The notes beneath the pieces were generated by a model, which saw only the letters and a list, made by a program, of their open reading frames with translations, made no database searches and was not told where the DNA came from. From positions 1-7,495 of the forward strand of contig CANQIR010000051.1 of assembly GCA_947624095.1 (NCBI GenBank): a DNA stretch of 7,495 nt. The letters run 5' to 3'. Position numbers and translations under genes: made by a program. This document shows positions 1-5,821 of this stretch, one piece after another. The stretch's first letter is position 1. Every line of letters begins with the position of its first letter. Source of the DNA: an uncultured Bacilli bacterium (GTDB lineage: Bacteria; Bacillota_I; Bacilli_A; RF39; UBA660).

Positions 1-1560
1 ATCAGCTAAGGCTAAGACAGGGGCATCGTTTATACCATCGCCAACAAATGCAATTTGATTATTAGTTTTATTCTTGAGTAATTGTTCTAATTTATTTACT
101 TTATCTTGCGGTAATAAATCGGTATAGGCTTCATCAATTTGTAAAGCTTTAGCTATACTTTTTCCGGAATTTAGGCGATCACCCGTTAACATTATAGTTT
201 TATTAATATTATTTTCTTTTAATTCTTTTATTGTGTTATAGGCTTCTTCTTTTATTTCATCAGCAATTAAGATATAGCCTTGATATTGATTATCAACGGC
301 TAAATTTAAGATAGTTCCAGCGCCATTATCTTTAGCAAATTGAAGATTATTTTCTTTAAATAATTTAGTATTACCAATGATTATTTGATGATTATTTATT
401 TGAGCTTTGATGCCATAACCAGGAATTTCTGTAACATTTTTAATTTGGGATTCGTCAATTATTTGGTTATATGATGCTTTAATAGCGATAGCAATGGGAT
501 GAGTTGAATAATATTCAGCATAGGCAGCATATTGCAATAATTTTTCTTGGGTGATATCTACCGATTCTATCTTTTGAATAGCAAATATACCTTTAGTAAT
601 AGTGCCGGTTTTATCAAAGACAATCGTATCTACTTTAGAAAGTTTTTCTAAGTAGCTGCTGCCTTTAATTAGAATACCGATTTTACTAGCGCCACCAATA
701 CCACCAAAGAAACTAAGAGGAATGGAGATTACTAAGGCACAAGGACAAGAGATAACTAAGAAAGATAAGGCACGATAAAGCCAAGGATAAAAGTCAGTTT
801 GCGTTATTAAAGGAATAATAGTAGCCATAATTAAGGCGATTAAAACAACAATTGGGGTATAATATTTGGCAAATTTAGTTATAAAATTTTCGGATTTGGA
901 TTTATTATTAGTAGCATTTTCTACTAAATCTAAGATTTTATTAACTGTTGAATCAGTGAATACTTTAGTAACTTGGACTTTGATTAAACCATTTAGATTG
1001 ATACAACCACTTAATATTTCATCACCAGGTTGGACATCTATGGGCATTGACTCGCCAGTTAGCGATGATGTATCTATACTAGTATTTCCTTCAACGATAA
1101 TACCATCTAAGGGAACTTTTTCGCCAGGTTGGATAGCTATGATATCATCTATTTTGACTTCAGTGGGATTTACTTTTTTTAAATGATTATTAATGTAAAG
1201 GTTTGCATAATCGGGTCTTATATCCATTAAAGCAGAGATGGATTTACGCGATTTATTAATAGCATAATCTTGGAATAATTCCCCTATTTGATAAAAAAGC
1301 ATTACAGCAACGGCTTCACTATATTCGTTAATACAGATAGCACCAATTGTGGCGATGGCCATTAAAAAGTTTTCATCAAAGATGTGACCTTTAAATATAT
1401 TTTTGCAAGCTTTAATTAAAATCTCAGTTCCTACTAAGAGATAGCTTAAAAGATATAAAATATTGTTAAGATAGGGAATTTTAAATTGAAATATTAAAGC
1501 TATTAAAAATAAGAGAAAAGAAATAATAATTTTAATTATATTTTTAGAAACACTAGCCAT
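1..1560 (-). CDS. cadA: CadA-type heavy-metal-translocating P1B ATPase, partial (C-terminus off the left edge)
   Basis: This is a membrane pump that exports Zn2+, Cd2+ or Pb2+ at the cost of ATP. The frame is open for 520 codons from ATG 1560 to the window edge. Visible in order are hydrophobic segments near residues 7-25, 31-46, 64-79 and 84-92; the actuator-domain TGES at 168-171; a membrane pair near 235-252 and 262-289 holding the CPC metal motif (C272-P273-C274); the phosphorylation motif DKTGTIT with D316; the P1B-specific HP dipeptide at H354-P355; and the hinge GDGINDAP at 507-514. About 100 residues with the last two membrane helices are missing. Family knowledge ties CPC plus this neighbourhood to the Zn/Cd/Pb subgroup rather than copper pumps. 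No N-terminal CxxC metal-binding domain is present; the protein starts almost directly in the membrane domain. It follows the arsR gene by one base, with AAGGGA at 1571-1576 as a modest ribosome site inside arsR, so the two are co-transcribed. Substrate choice is inferred. Confidence 0.95.
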   Translation of the reverse strand, partial: MASVSKNIIKIIISFLLFLIALIFQFKIPYLNNILYLLSYLLVGTEILIKACKNIFKGHIFDENFLMAIATIGAICINEYSEAVAVMLFYQIGELFQDYAINKSRKSISALMDIRPDYANLYINNHLKKVNPTEVKIDDIIAIQPGEKVPLDGIIVEGNTSIDTSSLTGESMPIDVQPGDEILSGCINLNGLIKVQVTKVFTDSTVNKILDLVENATNNKSKSENFITKFAKYYTPIVVLIALIMATIIPLITQTDFYPWLYRALSFLVISCPCALVISIPLSFFGGIGGASKIGILIKGSSYLEKLSKVDTIVFDKTGTITKGIFAIQKIESVDITQEKLLQYAAYAEYYSTHPIAIAIKASYNQIIDESQIKNVTEIPGYGIKAQINNHQIIIGNTKLFKENNLQFAKDNGAGTILNLAVDNQYQGYILIADEIKEEAYNTIKELKENNINKTIMLTGDRLNSGKSIAKALQIDEAYTDLLPQDKVNKLEQLLKNKTNNQIAFVGDGINDAPVLALAD

Positions 1561-1561
1561 C

Positions 1562-1936
1562 TTAATTACTTCCCTTCTCTTTATGTGTGATATGTTCAAT
1601 ACCTATTTCAATAACTTTCTTTACATGATTATCATCTAATAAATAATATACTTCTTTACCAGATTTACGACATCTTACGATACCACTTCTTCTTAAAGTA
1701 CCAAGCTGATGAGAAATAGAAGATTTACTCATACTTAATAAATTAGCGATATCACATACGCACATTTCATTTTTATCTAAGGCATATAATATTTTCATTC
1801 TAGTTGGGTCGCCTAGAATTTTATAAAAATCAGCTATTTTATAAAATAAGTCTTCTTTTAACATTTGTTTTGTCATTTTGTCTACTACATCTTGATGAAT
1901 AACATTACAATCACAAATAAATTCATTTTTAGCCAT
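1562..1936 (-). CDS. ArsR/SmtB-family metal-sensing repressor, CadC/CzrA-like
   Basis: This is a winged-helix repressor of 124 residues that should bind its own promoter and let go when it binds a thiophilic metal or zinc. The start at 1936 is chosen because AGGAG (1948-1944) lies 7 bases upstream. An ATG at 1972 sits in an operator, only a few bases after the likely transcript start, and has no ribosome site. The DNA-recognition region is about residues 62-87. Two metal sites can be read. One is a CadC-like cysteine set, with C8 and C10 near the N-terminus and C59 and C61 in the MCVCDIA motif. The other is a CzrA/SmtB-like alpha5 set at D102, H104, H115 and H118. S. aureus CadC has CxxxC in the N-terminal arm, whereas here it is CxC with H14 nearby. 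The adjacent efflux ATPase and the two operators upstream support a Cd/Pb/Zn sensor. I give no symbol because cadC, czrA and ziaR cannot be told apart from sequence alone. Confidence 0.95.
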   Translation of the reverse strand: MAKNEFICDCNVIHQDVVDKMTKQMLKEDLFYKIADFYKILGDPTRMKILYALDKNEMCVCDIANLLSMSKSSISHQLGTLRRSGIVRCRKSGKEVYYLLDDNHVKKVIEIGIEHITHKEKGSN

Positions 1937-1943
1937 ATAAATT

Positions 1944-1948
1944 CTCCT
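1944..1948 (-). promoter_or_regulatory. Shine-Dalgarno of the arsR-family gene
   Basis: AGGAG on the minus strand lies 7 bases before ATG 1936. It decides the start in favour of 1936 over the upstream ATG at 1972. Confidence 0.85.
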
Positions 1949-1956
1949 ATGCTTAG

Positions 1957-1972
1957 TTGAGTATCTATTCAA
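1957..1972. promoter_or_regulatory. Metal-repressor operator 1, covering the early transcribed region
   Basis: The imperfect palindrome TTGAGTATCTATTCAA has 6 of 8 base pairs symmetric. It shares 13 of 16 bases with the second copy at 1989-2004, and both are preceded by AG. It lies just after the predicted transcript start (about 1975), where a bound ArsR-family dimer would block clearance. The core resembles the TTGA/TTCA half-sites known for CadC, CzrA and SmtB operators. That it binds this protein is inferred from position. Confidence 0.7.
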
Positions 1973-1981
1973 TCTATTTCA

Positions 1982-2011
1982 ATTATAGTTGAGTGTATAT
2001 TCACTTGTCAA
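1982..2011 (-). promoter_or_regulatory. Promoter of the arsR-cadA operon
   Basis: On the minus strand a consensus -35 TTGACA (2011-2006) and a consensus -10 TATAAT (1987-1982) are separated by 18 bases. Transcription should begin near 1975, giving a leader of about 40 bases before ATG 1936. A promoter this strong would be on by default, so control is expected to come from the repressor sites inside and just downstream of it. Confidence 0.85.
1989..2004. promoter_or_regulatory. Metal-repressor operator 2, inside the promoter spacer
   Basis: TTGAGTGTATATTCAC lies between the -35 and -10 of the arsR-cadA promoter, so a bound repressor would exclude sigma factor. It is a weaker palindrome (5 of 8 pairs) than operator 1 but matches it at 13 of 16 positions. 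The two sites start 32 bases apart, about three helical turns, so two dimers could sit on the same DNA face. Confidence 0.7.
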
Positions 2012-2014
2012 GGC

Positions 2015-2043
2015 AAAAAAATAAAGCCCTAGGGTTTATTTTT
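2015..2043 (-). terminator. Rho-independent terminator of the ttcA-like gene
   Basis: An inverted repeat centred on CCCTAGGG has AAATAAA and TTTATTT arms, with one unpaired base on one side. On the minus strand a run of Ts follows. The upstream arm contains the TAA stop codon of the ttcA-like gene (2038-2036), so the stem would be covered by the terminating ribosome. The end of the T-run is within four bases of the -35 of the arsR promoter, insulating the metal operon from upstream read-through. The arms are near-symmetric, but I see no plus-strand transcript here for it to stop. Confidence 0.7.
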
Positions 2044-2860
2044 GATCATAATCATTTAGAAAGCTTTTATATTGACCATTTTCTTTGACACCTAAGACAC
2101 AATTTAGATTGATATTATCTAAGGATTTGAAGATATTATAATCGATATCAGGATTAATCTTTTTTAAATTTTTAATTAATTCTTTTATTTCTTTTCTTTT
2201 ACTAGTATTATTTTCTAAATTGTTTTCGGTAAAACGACAAGCACAGTTAAGGAAAGTTAAATCATTATATTTTTTCCAAGCTAAAATGGCTTCTTCCCGA
2301 ACTAAATAAAGGGGACGAATTAGTTCTAAGCCGGGATAATTATCGCTATGAAGTTTTGGCATCATAGTTTTTATTTCAGAACCATAAAACATTGATAATA
2401 AAGTAGTTTCGATAACATCATTAAAATGATGACCTAAAGCTATTTTGTTACAGCCAAGTTCTTTTGCTTTATTATATAAGTAGCCGCGCCGCATTCTAGC
2501 ACATAAATAACAAGCCATATTATTTTCTATATTGGATACAGATTCAAAAATATTGGAATTAAATATTTCAATGGGAATATTTAAATTTTGAGCATTTTCA
2601 ACAATTAACTGGCGGTTTACGGGTTTATATCCGGGATCCATAACAACATAATGAGCAGTAAATTTTACTTTACCGTGTTTAATTAATTCTTGAATACATT
2701 TAGCTAATAAAAAGGAATCTTTGCCACCACTTATACAAACCATTATTTGGTCATTATCTTTAATTAATTCATAATCATTAATAGCTTTAACAAAATTATG
2801 CCAGATATCTTTACGAAATTTGGTAATTATACTTCTTTCAATTTCTTGATATTGTTTCAT
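2036..2860 (-). CDS. TtcA-family tRNA 2-thiocytidine synthetase-like protein (PP-loop ATPase)
   Basis: This is a cytoplasmic tRNA-modifying enzyme of 274 residues. Characterised relatives adenylate C32 of certain tRNAs and replace its oxygen with sulfur using a [4Fe-4S] cluster. The PP-loop SGGKDS is at 44-49. The CxxC typical of TtcA is at C117 and C120 in ACYLCARMRRG, matching the E. coli CSLCSRLRRG segment, followed by ALGHHFNDVIET at 141-152. A second cysteine group is at C206 and C208 in NCACRF, where E. coli has PCNLC. The overall plan resembles TtcA rather than TilS, which lacks these cysteines. The start ATG 2860 has GAGGAG 7 bases upstream. The gene lies 68 bases after the helicase stop, with a possible promoter of its own and a terminator at its end, so it may be expressed alone or with the helicase. 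The exact tRNA target in Bacillota is not settled, so no symbol is given. Confidence 0.9.
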   Translation of the reverse strand: MKQYQEIERSIITKFRKDIWHNFVKAINDYELIKDNDQIMVCISGGKDSFLLAKCIQELIKHGKVKFTAHYVVMDPGYKPVNRQLIVENAQNLNIPIEIFNSNIFESVSNIENNMACYLCARMRRGYLYNKAKELGCNKIALGHHFNDVIETTLLSMFYGSEIKTMMPKLHSDNYPGLELIRPLYLVREEAILAWKKYNDLTFLNCACRFTENNLENNTSKRKEIKELIKNLKKINPDIDYNIFKSLDNINLNCVLGVKENGQYKSFLNDYDQK

Positions 2861-2903
2861 TATTTAGCTCCTCGTCTTATTTATTGCAGTTCTTGCTAGA
2901 TAA

Positions 2904-2932
2904 AGCATACACTAATTTTAGGTGAGTTTCAA
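2904..2932 (-). promoter_or_regulatory. Candidate promoter of the ttcA-like gene
   Basis: On the minus strand TTGAAA (2932-2927) and TATGCT (2909-2904) are 17 bases apart. The -35 overlaps the stop codon of the upstream helicase gene. The -35 matches consensus at 5 of 6 bases and the -10 at 4 of 6. No terminator is evident between the two genes, so read-through is also likely. Confidence 0.5.
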
Positions 2933-4491
2933 TCATATATTTTTTCAATATAATTGGGATATTTTTTAATTAATTCTAAAACAAATATAGAAGGATTACT
3001 TTGATTGACAATTAAGTAGTTATAAGTTTTAGTTCTAGTTAAAGCAACATAAAATAGACGTCTTTCTTCATCAAAGGGGAATTGTTCTTTAGATAAGGTT
3101 ACATACTTTAAAAGTTTGGGATTACTAAGTTGAGAAGGAAAACCAGTTGGAGAATTAGTTAAGTTAATAAGTATTACTACCCTACTTTCTAAACCTTTTG
3201 ATTTATGGGCAGTCAAATATCTAGCTACTAAATGATTGTCTTTTAAAATTAAGCCATCTGGCAATACTTGATAATCTTGAGGAATAATCTTAATATCAGC
3301 GTTATTACGACCAATCACAAATATTTCGTTATCGGCTAAAAGTTGTAAGTATTTAGCTAAGGTTTTAGATTCATTTTGGGTAAATATTATTTTAATTGGT
3401 TTAGAGATGTGAGTTAAAGAAGCTAAATCTTTTTTTATTTGATGGGGATTTTGCATAACGAATTTACCAGTTACATTAATGAGTTCTTGAGGATTACGGT
3501 AGGTATTAATTATATTAGTAGTCTTGGCACCAGGGAAAAACTTGCTAAAATTTAAAAATAAACTCAAGTCACAACCAGTAAAGCGATAAATGGATTGAAA
3601 GTCATCGCCAACTACTAGCAATTTGGCGTGAATTTGTTTAATAATATTTTGAATTAAATTAAATTTAGTTAATGAGGTATCTTGATATTCATCAATAATT
3701 ATATATTTAAATTTTTTATACTTATATTCTTTTTGAATAAGTTTAGCAGCTAAATTGATCATATCGTTAAAATCTAGAGACTTTTTACTAGTTAATTCTT
3801 GTTCATATAAGTTATAAATTATAAAAATTAATTTAAGTAATTGGTGATTGTGGTAAGAGAAATTATGTTTAAAAAATTTATTAAAATCTTGATAGTTAAA
3901 GCAATTGGATTTAAAAAGATTAATAAAAGTAATAATTAATTTTTTTAGTTCGAGATATGAATATTTTTTTAAAAATTTTTGACAATATTGGGTATGAGTA
4001 TTAAAAAATTCATCGATTATATAATCTAAGGTAGATGGATTAGCTATGGAATAATCTTGGTCATAGCATTTAATAATTTCTAAAGATAATTTATGAAAAG
4101 TGTAAACTTCTAAGTTATAATTGTAATATTTTTGTAACTTTTCTTGGAGATTCTTAGTTGTATTATTAGTGAAAGATATACACAAGATATCACTAGGTGA
4201 GTATTGAAGGTATTCAATTAGATACCGAATTTTGCCAATCATAGTTAGGGTTTTACCAGAACCAGCACCAGCATTGATAAGTAAATAATCTTCGGCCATA
4301 AGAATAGCTTTACGTTGATAGTAATCTAGGGAATGACCACCAATATCATTAAGTAAGTAATTAGTATTTTCTAATTCTTCTTGATAATAAAGATTATTAG
4401 ATTCATTAATGGATTGGATTAATTTTTTTCTTTGTTTTTTATTTAAGTTCGCTATTAGTTTTAATTTAGTTGATTCGTTAATATATTTTAT
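2929..4491 (-). CDS. UvrD-like SF1 DNA helicase, helicase-IV (HelD) type, probable ATA start
   Basis: This is an ATP-driven 3'-5' DNA translocase, likely for repair or recombination. Numbered from ATG 4299, motifs in order are Walker A GAGSGKT (11-17), ISFTN (41-45), YTFHKL (66-71), LDFNDM (175-180), Walker B DEYQD (203-207), GDDFQSIYRF (231-240), TYRNP (266-270), HKSKGLE (365-371) and EERRLFYVALTR (411-422). The GDD-QSIYRF and FP-(D)-EERRLFYVALTR segments resemble helicase IV more than UvrD or PcrA. The frame stays open upstream of 4299, and the next residues read SLDYYQRKAIL, the adenine-contacting Q motif normally just before Walker A. ATG 4299 is therefore too short a start and has no ribosome site. 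AGGAGG at 4505-4500 points to ATA at 4491, giving 520 residues. No ATG, GTG, TTG or CTG lies in the 64 added codons. The stop is TGA. E. coli HelD has a longer N-terminal domain that is mostly absent here. Function is confident; the start is an inference. Confidence 0.85.
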   Translation of the reverse strand: MKYINESTKLKLIANLNKKQRKKLIQSINESNNLYYQEELENTNYLLNDIGGHSLDYYQRKAILMAEDYLLINAGAGSGKTLTMIGKIRYLIEYLQYSPSDILCISFTNNTTKNLQEKLQKYYNYNLEVYTFHKLSLEIIKCYDQDYSIANPSTLDYIIDEFFNTHTQYCQKFLKKYSYLELKKLIITFINLFKSNCFNYQDFNKFFKHNFSYHNHQLLKLIFIIYNLYEQELTSKKSLDFNDMINLAAKLIQKEYKYKKFKYIIIDEYQDTSLTKFNLIQNIIKQIHAKLLVVGDDFQSIYRFTGCDLSLFLNFSKFFPGAKTTNIINTYRNPQELINVTGKFVMQNPHQIKKDLASLTHISKPIKIIFTQNESKTLAKYLQLLADNEIFVIGRNNADIKIIPQDYQVLPDGLILKDNHLVARYLTAHKSKGLESRVVILINLTNSPTGFPSQLSNPKLLKYVTLSKEQFPFDEERRLFYVALTRTKTYNYLIVNQSNPSIFVLELIKKYPNYIEKIYD

Positions 4492-4499
4492 AAGACAAT

Positions 4500-4512
4500 C
4501 CTCCTTTGGAGG
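4500..4512 (-). promoter_or_regulatory. Helicase Shine-Dalgarno paired in a small hairpin
   Basis: On the minus strand CCTCC, AAA, GGAGG forms a perfect five-pair stem with a three-base loop. The second arm is the Shine-Dalgarno itself (AGGAGG, 4505-4500). It ends 8 bases before the ATA codon at 4491, normal spacing for a start. It lies within about 20 bases of the predicted 5' end of the mRNA, so pairing would lower ribosome access. Whether the fold forms in the cell is inference. Confidence 0.6.
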
Positions 4513-4523
4513 GGTTGAAATAT

Positions 4524-4552
4524 ATTATAGATGATAGGGACAAATTTGACAA
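4524..4552 (-). promoter_or_regulatory. Promoter of the helicase gene
   Basis: On the minus strand TTGTCA (4552-4547) and a consensus TATAAT (4529-4524) are 17 bases apart. Transcription should start near 4517, leaving a leader of about 26 bases that holds little more than the Shine-Dalgarno hairpin. This rules out a start codon much further upstream and supports initiation near 4491. Confidence 0.8.
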
Positions 4553-4574
4553 GTTTTAGCTGGGGTGTTATGCT
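4546..4574 (+). promoter_or_regulatory. Promoter of dacA, sharing its -35 with the divergent helicase promoter
   Basis: A consensus -35 TTGACA (4546-4551) and a -10 TATGCT (4569-4574) are 17 bases apart, and the -10 is extended by TGT (4566-4568). The -35 overlaps the helicase -35 on the other strand at five positions, because the shared stretch TTTGACAA reads as a -35 in both directions. Confidence 0.8.
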
Positions 4575-4603
4575 TTTTCTAAGTAAATAATTGAGGTGAT
4601 AAG

Positions 4604-5782
4604 ATGAAGTATTGGGGATGGCTTTTATTACTTTTAATACCTTTTAAAGTTTGGGGATTAGAGATTAATTCAAGTAATGCGATACTTTATAATCTTAATG
4701 ATGGTGAAGTATTAATGGAAAAACAAGCGGATGAAAAAGTAAAAATTGCTAGTCTTACTAAAATTATGACGGCTTTAGTAGCTATTGAAAATATAGATAA
4801 TTTAAATAAAGTAGTAAAGATTCCAGAAGAGGGATTAGTTGGTTTAGTAGAAGCAAATGCTTCAGTAGCAGGATTTAAAGTTAATGATGAAGTTACTTAT
4901 TTAGACTTGTTATATGGGGTTTTATTACCTAGCGGAGCAGATGCGGTACAGACTTTAGCTTATTATATAGCTGGTGGAAATGACGAGTTTGTTAAATTGA
5001 TGAATGATAAAGCTAAGGAACTAGGACTTAATGATACACATTTTAGTAATCCTACGGGATTAAATAGTGATAATCATTATTCTAGTGTAAGAGATATTAG
5101 TAAGTTATTAATGGTTGCTTTAGGTAATGAAGTATTTGAAACTATTTTTACAACTAAAGAATATAAAACTACTAATGGGATAAAACTTACTAGTACATTA
5201 GAAAATTATCAAAATAGATATGGGATTGATACTTCTTTAATTATAGGAAGTAAGACGGGATTTACTGATGAATCTGGTTATTGTTTAGCAAGTATAGCAA
5301 TTAGTAAGGGAGTTAAATATTTATTGGTAACTGTTGGAGCACCGATAGAATCTAATTATCCATTACATGTAGTAGATGCTTTAAATATATATGAATACTA
5401 TATAGATAATTATTATTATTTACCCATTATGAAAAAGGGACAAGTATTATATGAGATAGATGGTAAATATAGTAAAGATAAGATAGAGATTATTAGTAAT
5501 GAGAATATAAATAGATATGTATCTAAGGAGATTACGAAAGATAATATTCAATATAAGTATGAGGGATTAGAGGAAGTTAGTCCATTTACGAAGAAGGGAG
5601 TTATTGGAAAGTTAGTTGTTAGTCTAGATGAAGAGGTTATTAGGGAAATAGAAGTTAGTTATGATGGAGAGTTGAAGTTTTCTGGATGGGAGTTTTTACA
5701 ATATAATTATGTATGGCTTACTTTTGGTATTTTGTTATTAATTGGATTTATTTGGGGGATAAAGCGATTGTTTATTAAGTAA
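4604..5782 (+). CDS. dacA: D-alanyl-D-alanine carboxypeptidase, DacA/PBP5-like (peptidase S11)
   Basis: This is a low-molecular-weight penicillin-binding protein of 392 residues that trims the terminal D-Ala from peptidoglycan pentapeptides outside the membrane, limiting cross-linking. Residues 1-18 form a short basic-hydrophobic signal peptide. The catalytic triad of motifs is present: SLTK with nucleophile S50 and K53, SGA at 110-112 in the position of the usual SxN, and KTG at 217-219 in GSKTGFT. The segment after about 275 matches the beta-rich C-terminal domain in position. The protein ends in a clear membrane helix (about 369-387) and a short basic tail, a stronger anchor than the amphipathic helix of E. 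coli PBP5. ATG 4604 follows GAGGTGAT (4593-4600) at close spacing. It is transcribed divergently from the helicase, and the phosphoketolase lies 39 bases downstream with no terminator between. The SxN asparagine replaced by alanine is the one unusual residue. Confidence 0.93.
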   Translation: MKYWGWLLLLLIPFKVWGLEINSSNAILYNLNDGEVLMEKQADEKVKIASLTKIMTALVAIENIDNLNKVVKIPEEGLVGLVEANASVAGFKVNDEVTYLDLLYGVLLPSGADAVQTLAYYIAGGNDEFVKLMNDKAKELGLNDTHFSNPTGLNSDNHYSSVRDISKLLMVALGNEVFETIFTTKEYKTTNGIKLTSTLENYQNRYGIDTSLIIGSKTGFTDESGYCLASIAISKGVKYLLVTVGAPIESNYPLHVVDALNIYEYYIDNYYYLPIMKKGQVLYEIDGKYSKDKIEIISNENINRYVSKEITKDNIQYKYEGLEEVSPFTKKGVIGKLVVSLDEEVIREIEVSYDGELKFSGWEFLQYNYVWLTFGILLLIGFIWGIKRLFIK

Positions 5783-5796
5783 ATTTATAGTACAAT
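5768..5796 (+). promoter_or_regulatory. Candidate promoter of the phosphoketolase gene
   Basis: TTGTTT (5768-5773, inside the last codons of dacA) and TACAAT (5791-5796) are 17 bases apart. The -10 is good (5 of 6) but the -35 is poor (3 of 6). With no terminator after dacA, the gene may be read from both this site and the dacA promoter. Confidence 0.45.
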
Positions 5797-5821
5797 ATAA
5801 GAAGAATATGGGTGGTCAAGT

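Noticed and set aside
866..1186. A 106-codon plus-strand reading frame
   Set aside because: It lies wholly antisense to the actuator region of the metal ATPase, where the minus frame shows TGES and other conserved motifs; no ribosome site or family resemblance.
1937..1972. A 12-residue N-terminal extension of the ArsR-family protein from ATG 1972
   Set aside because: That ATG is in operator 1, about three bases after the predicted transcript start and without a Shine-Dalgarno, whereas 1936 has AGGAG at 7 bases.
2881..2928. A terminator between the helicase and the ttcA-like gene
   Set aside because: Only a four-pair TGCT/AGCA stem is seen, with no T-run, so it does not support termination.
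2929..2931. TGA read as tryptophan (mycoplasma code) to lengthen the helicase
   Set aside because: Tryptophans in all intact genes checked use TGG, the helicase already ends after its last motif, and the added stretch to the next stop shows no family resemblance.
4478..4498. A six-residue TTG upstream ORF in the helicase leader
   Set aside because: The TTG is one base from AGGAGG, too close for normal initiation; kept only as an alternative in the leader finding.
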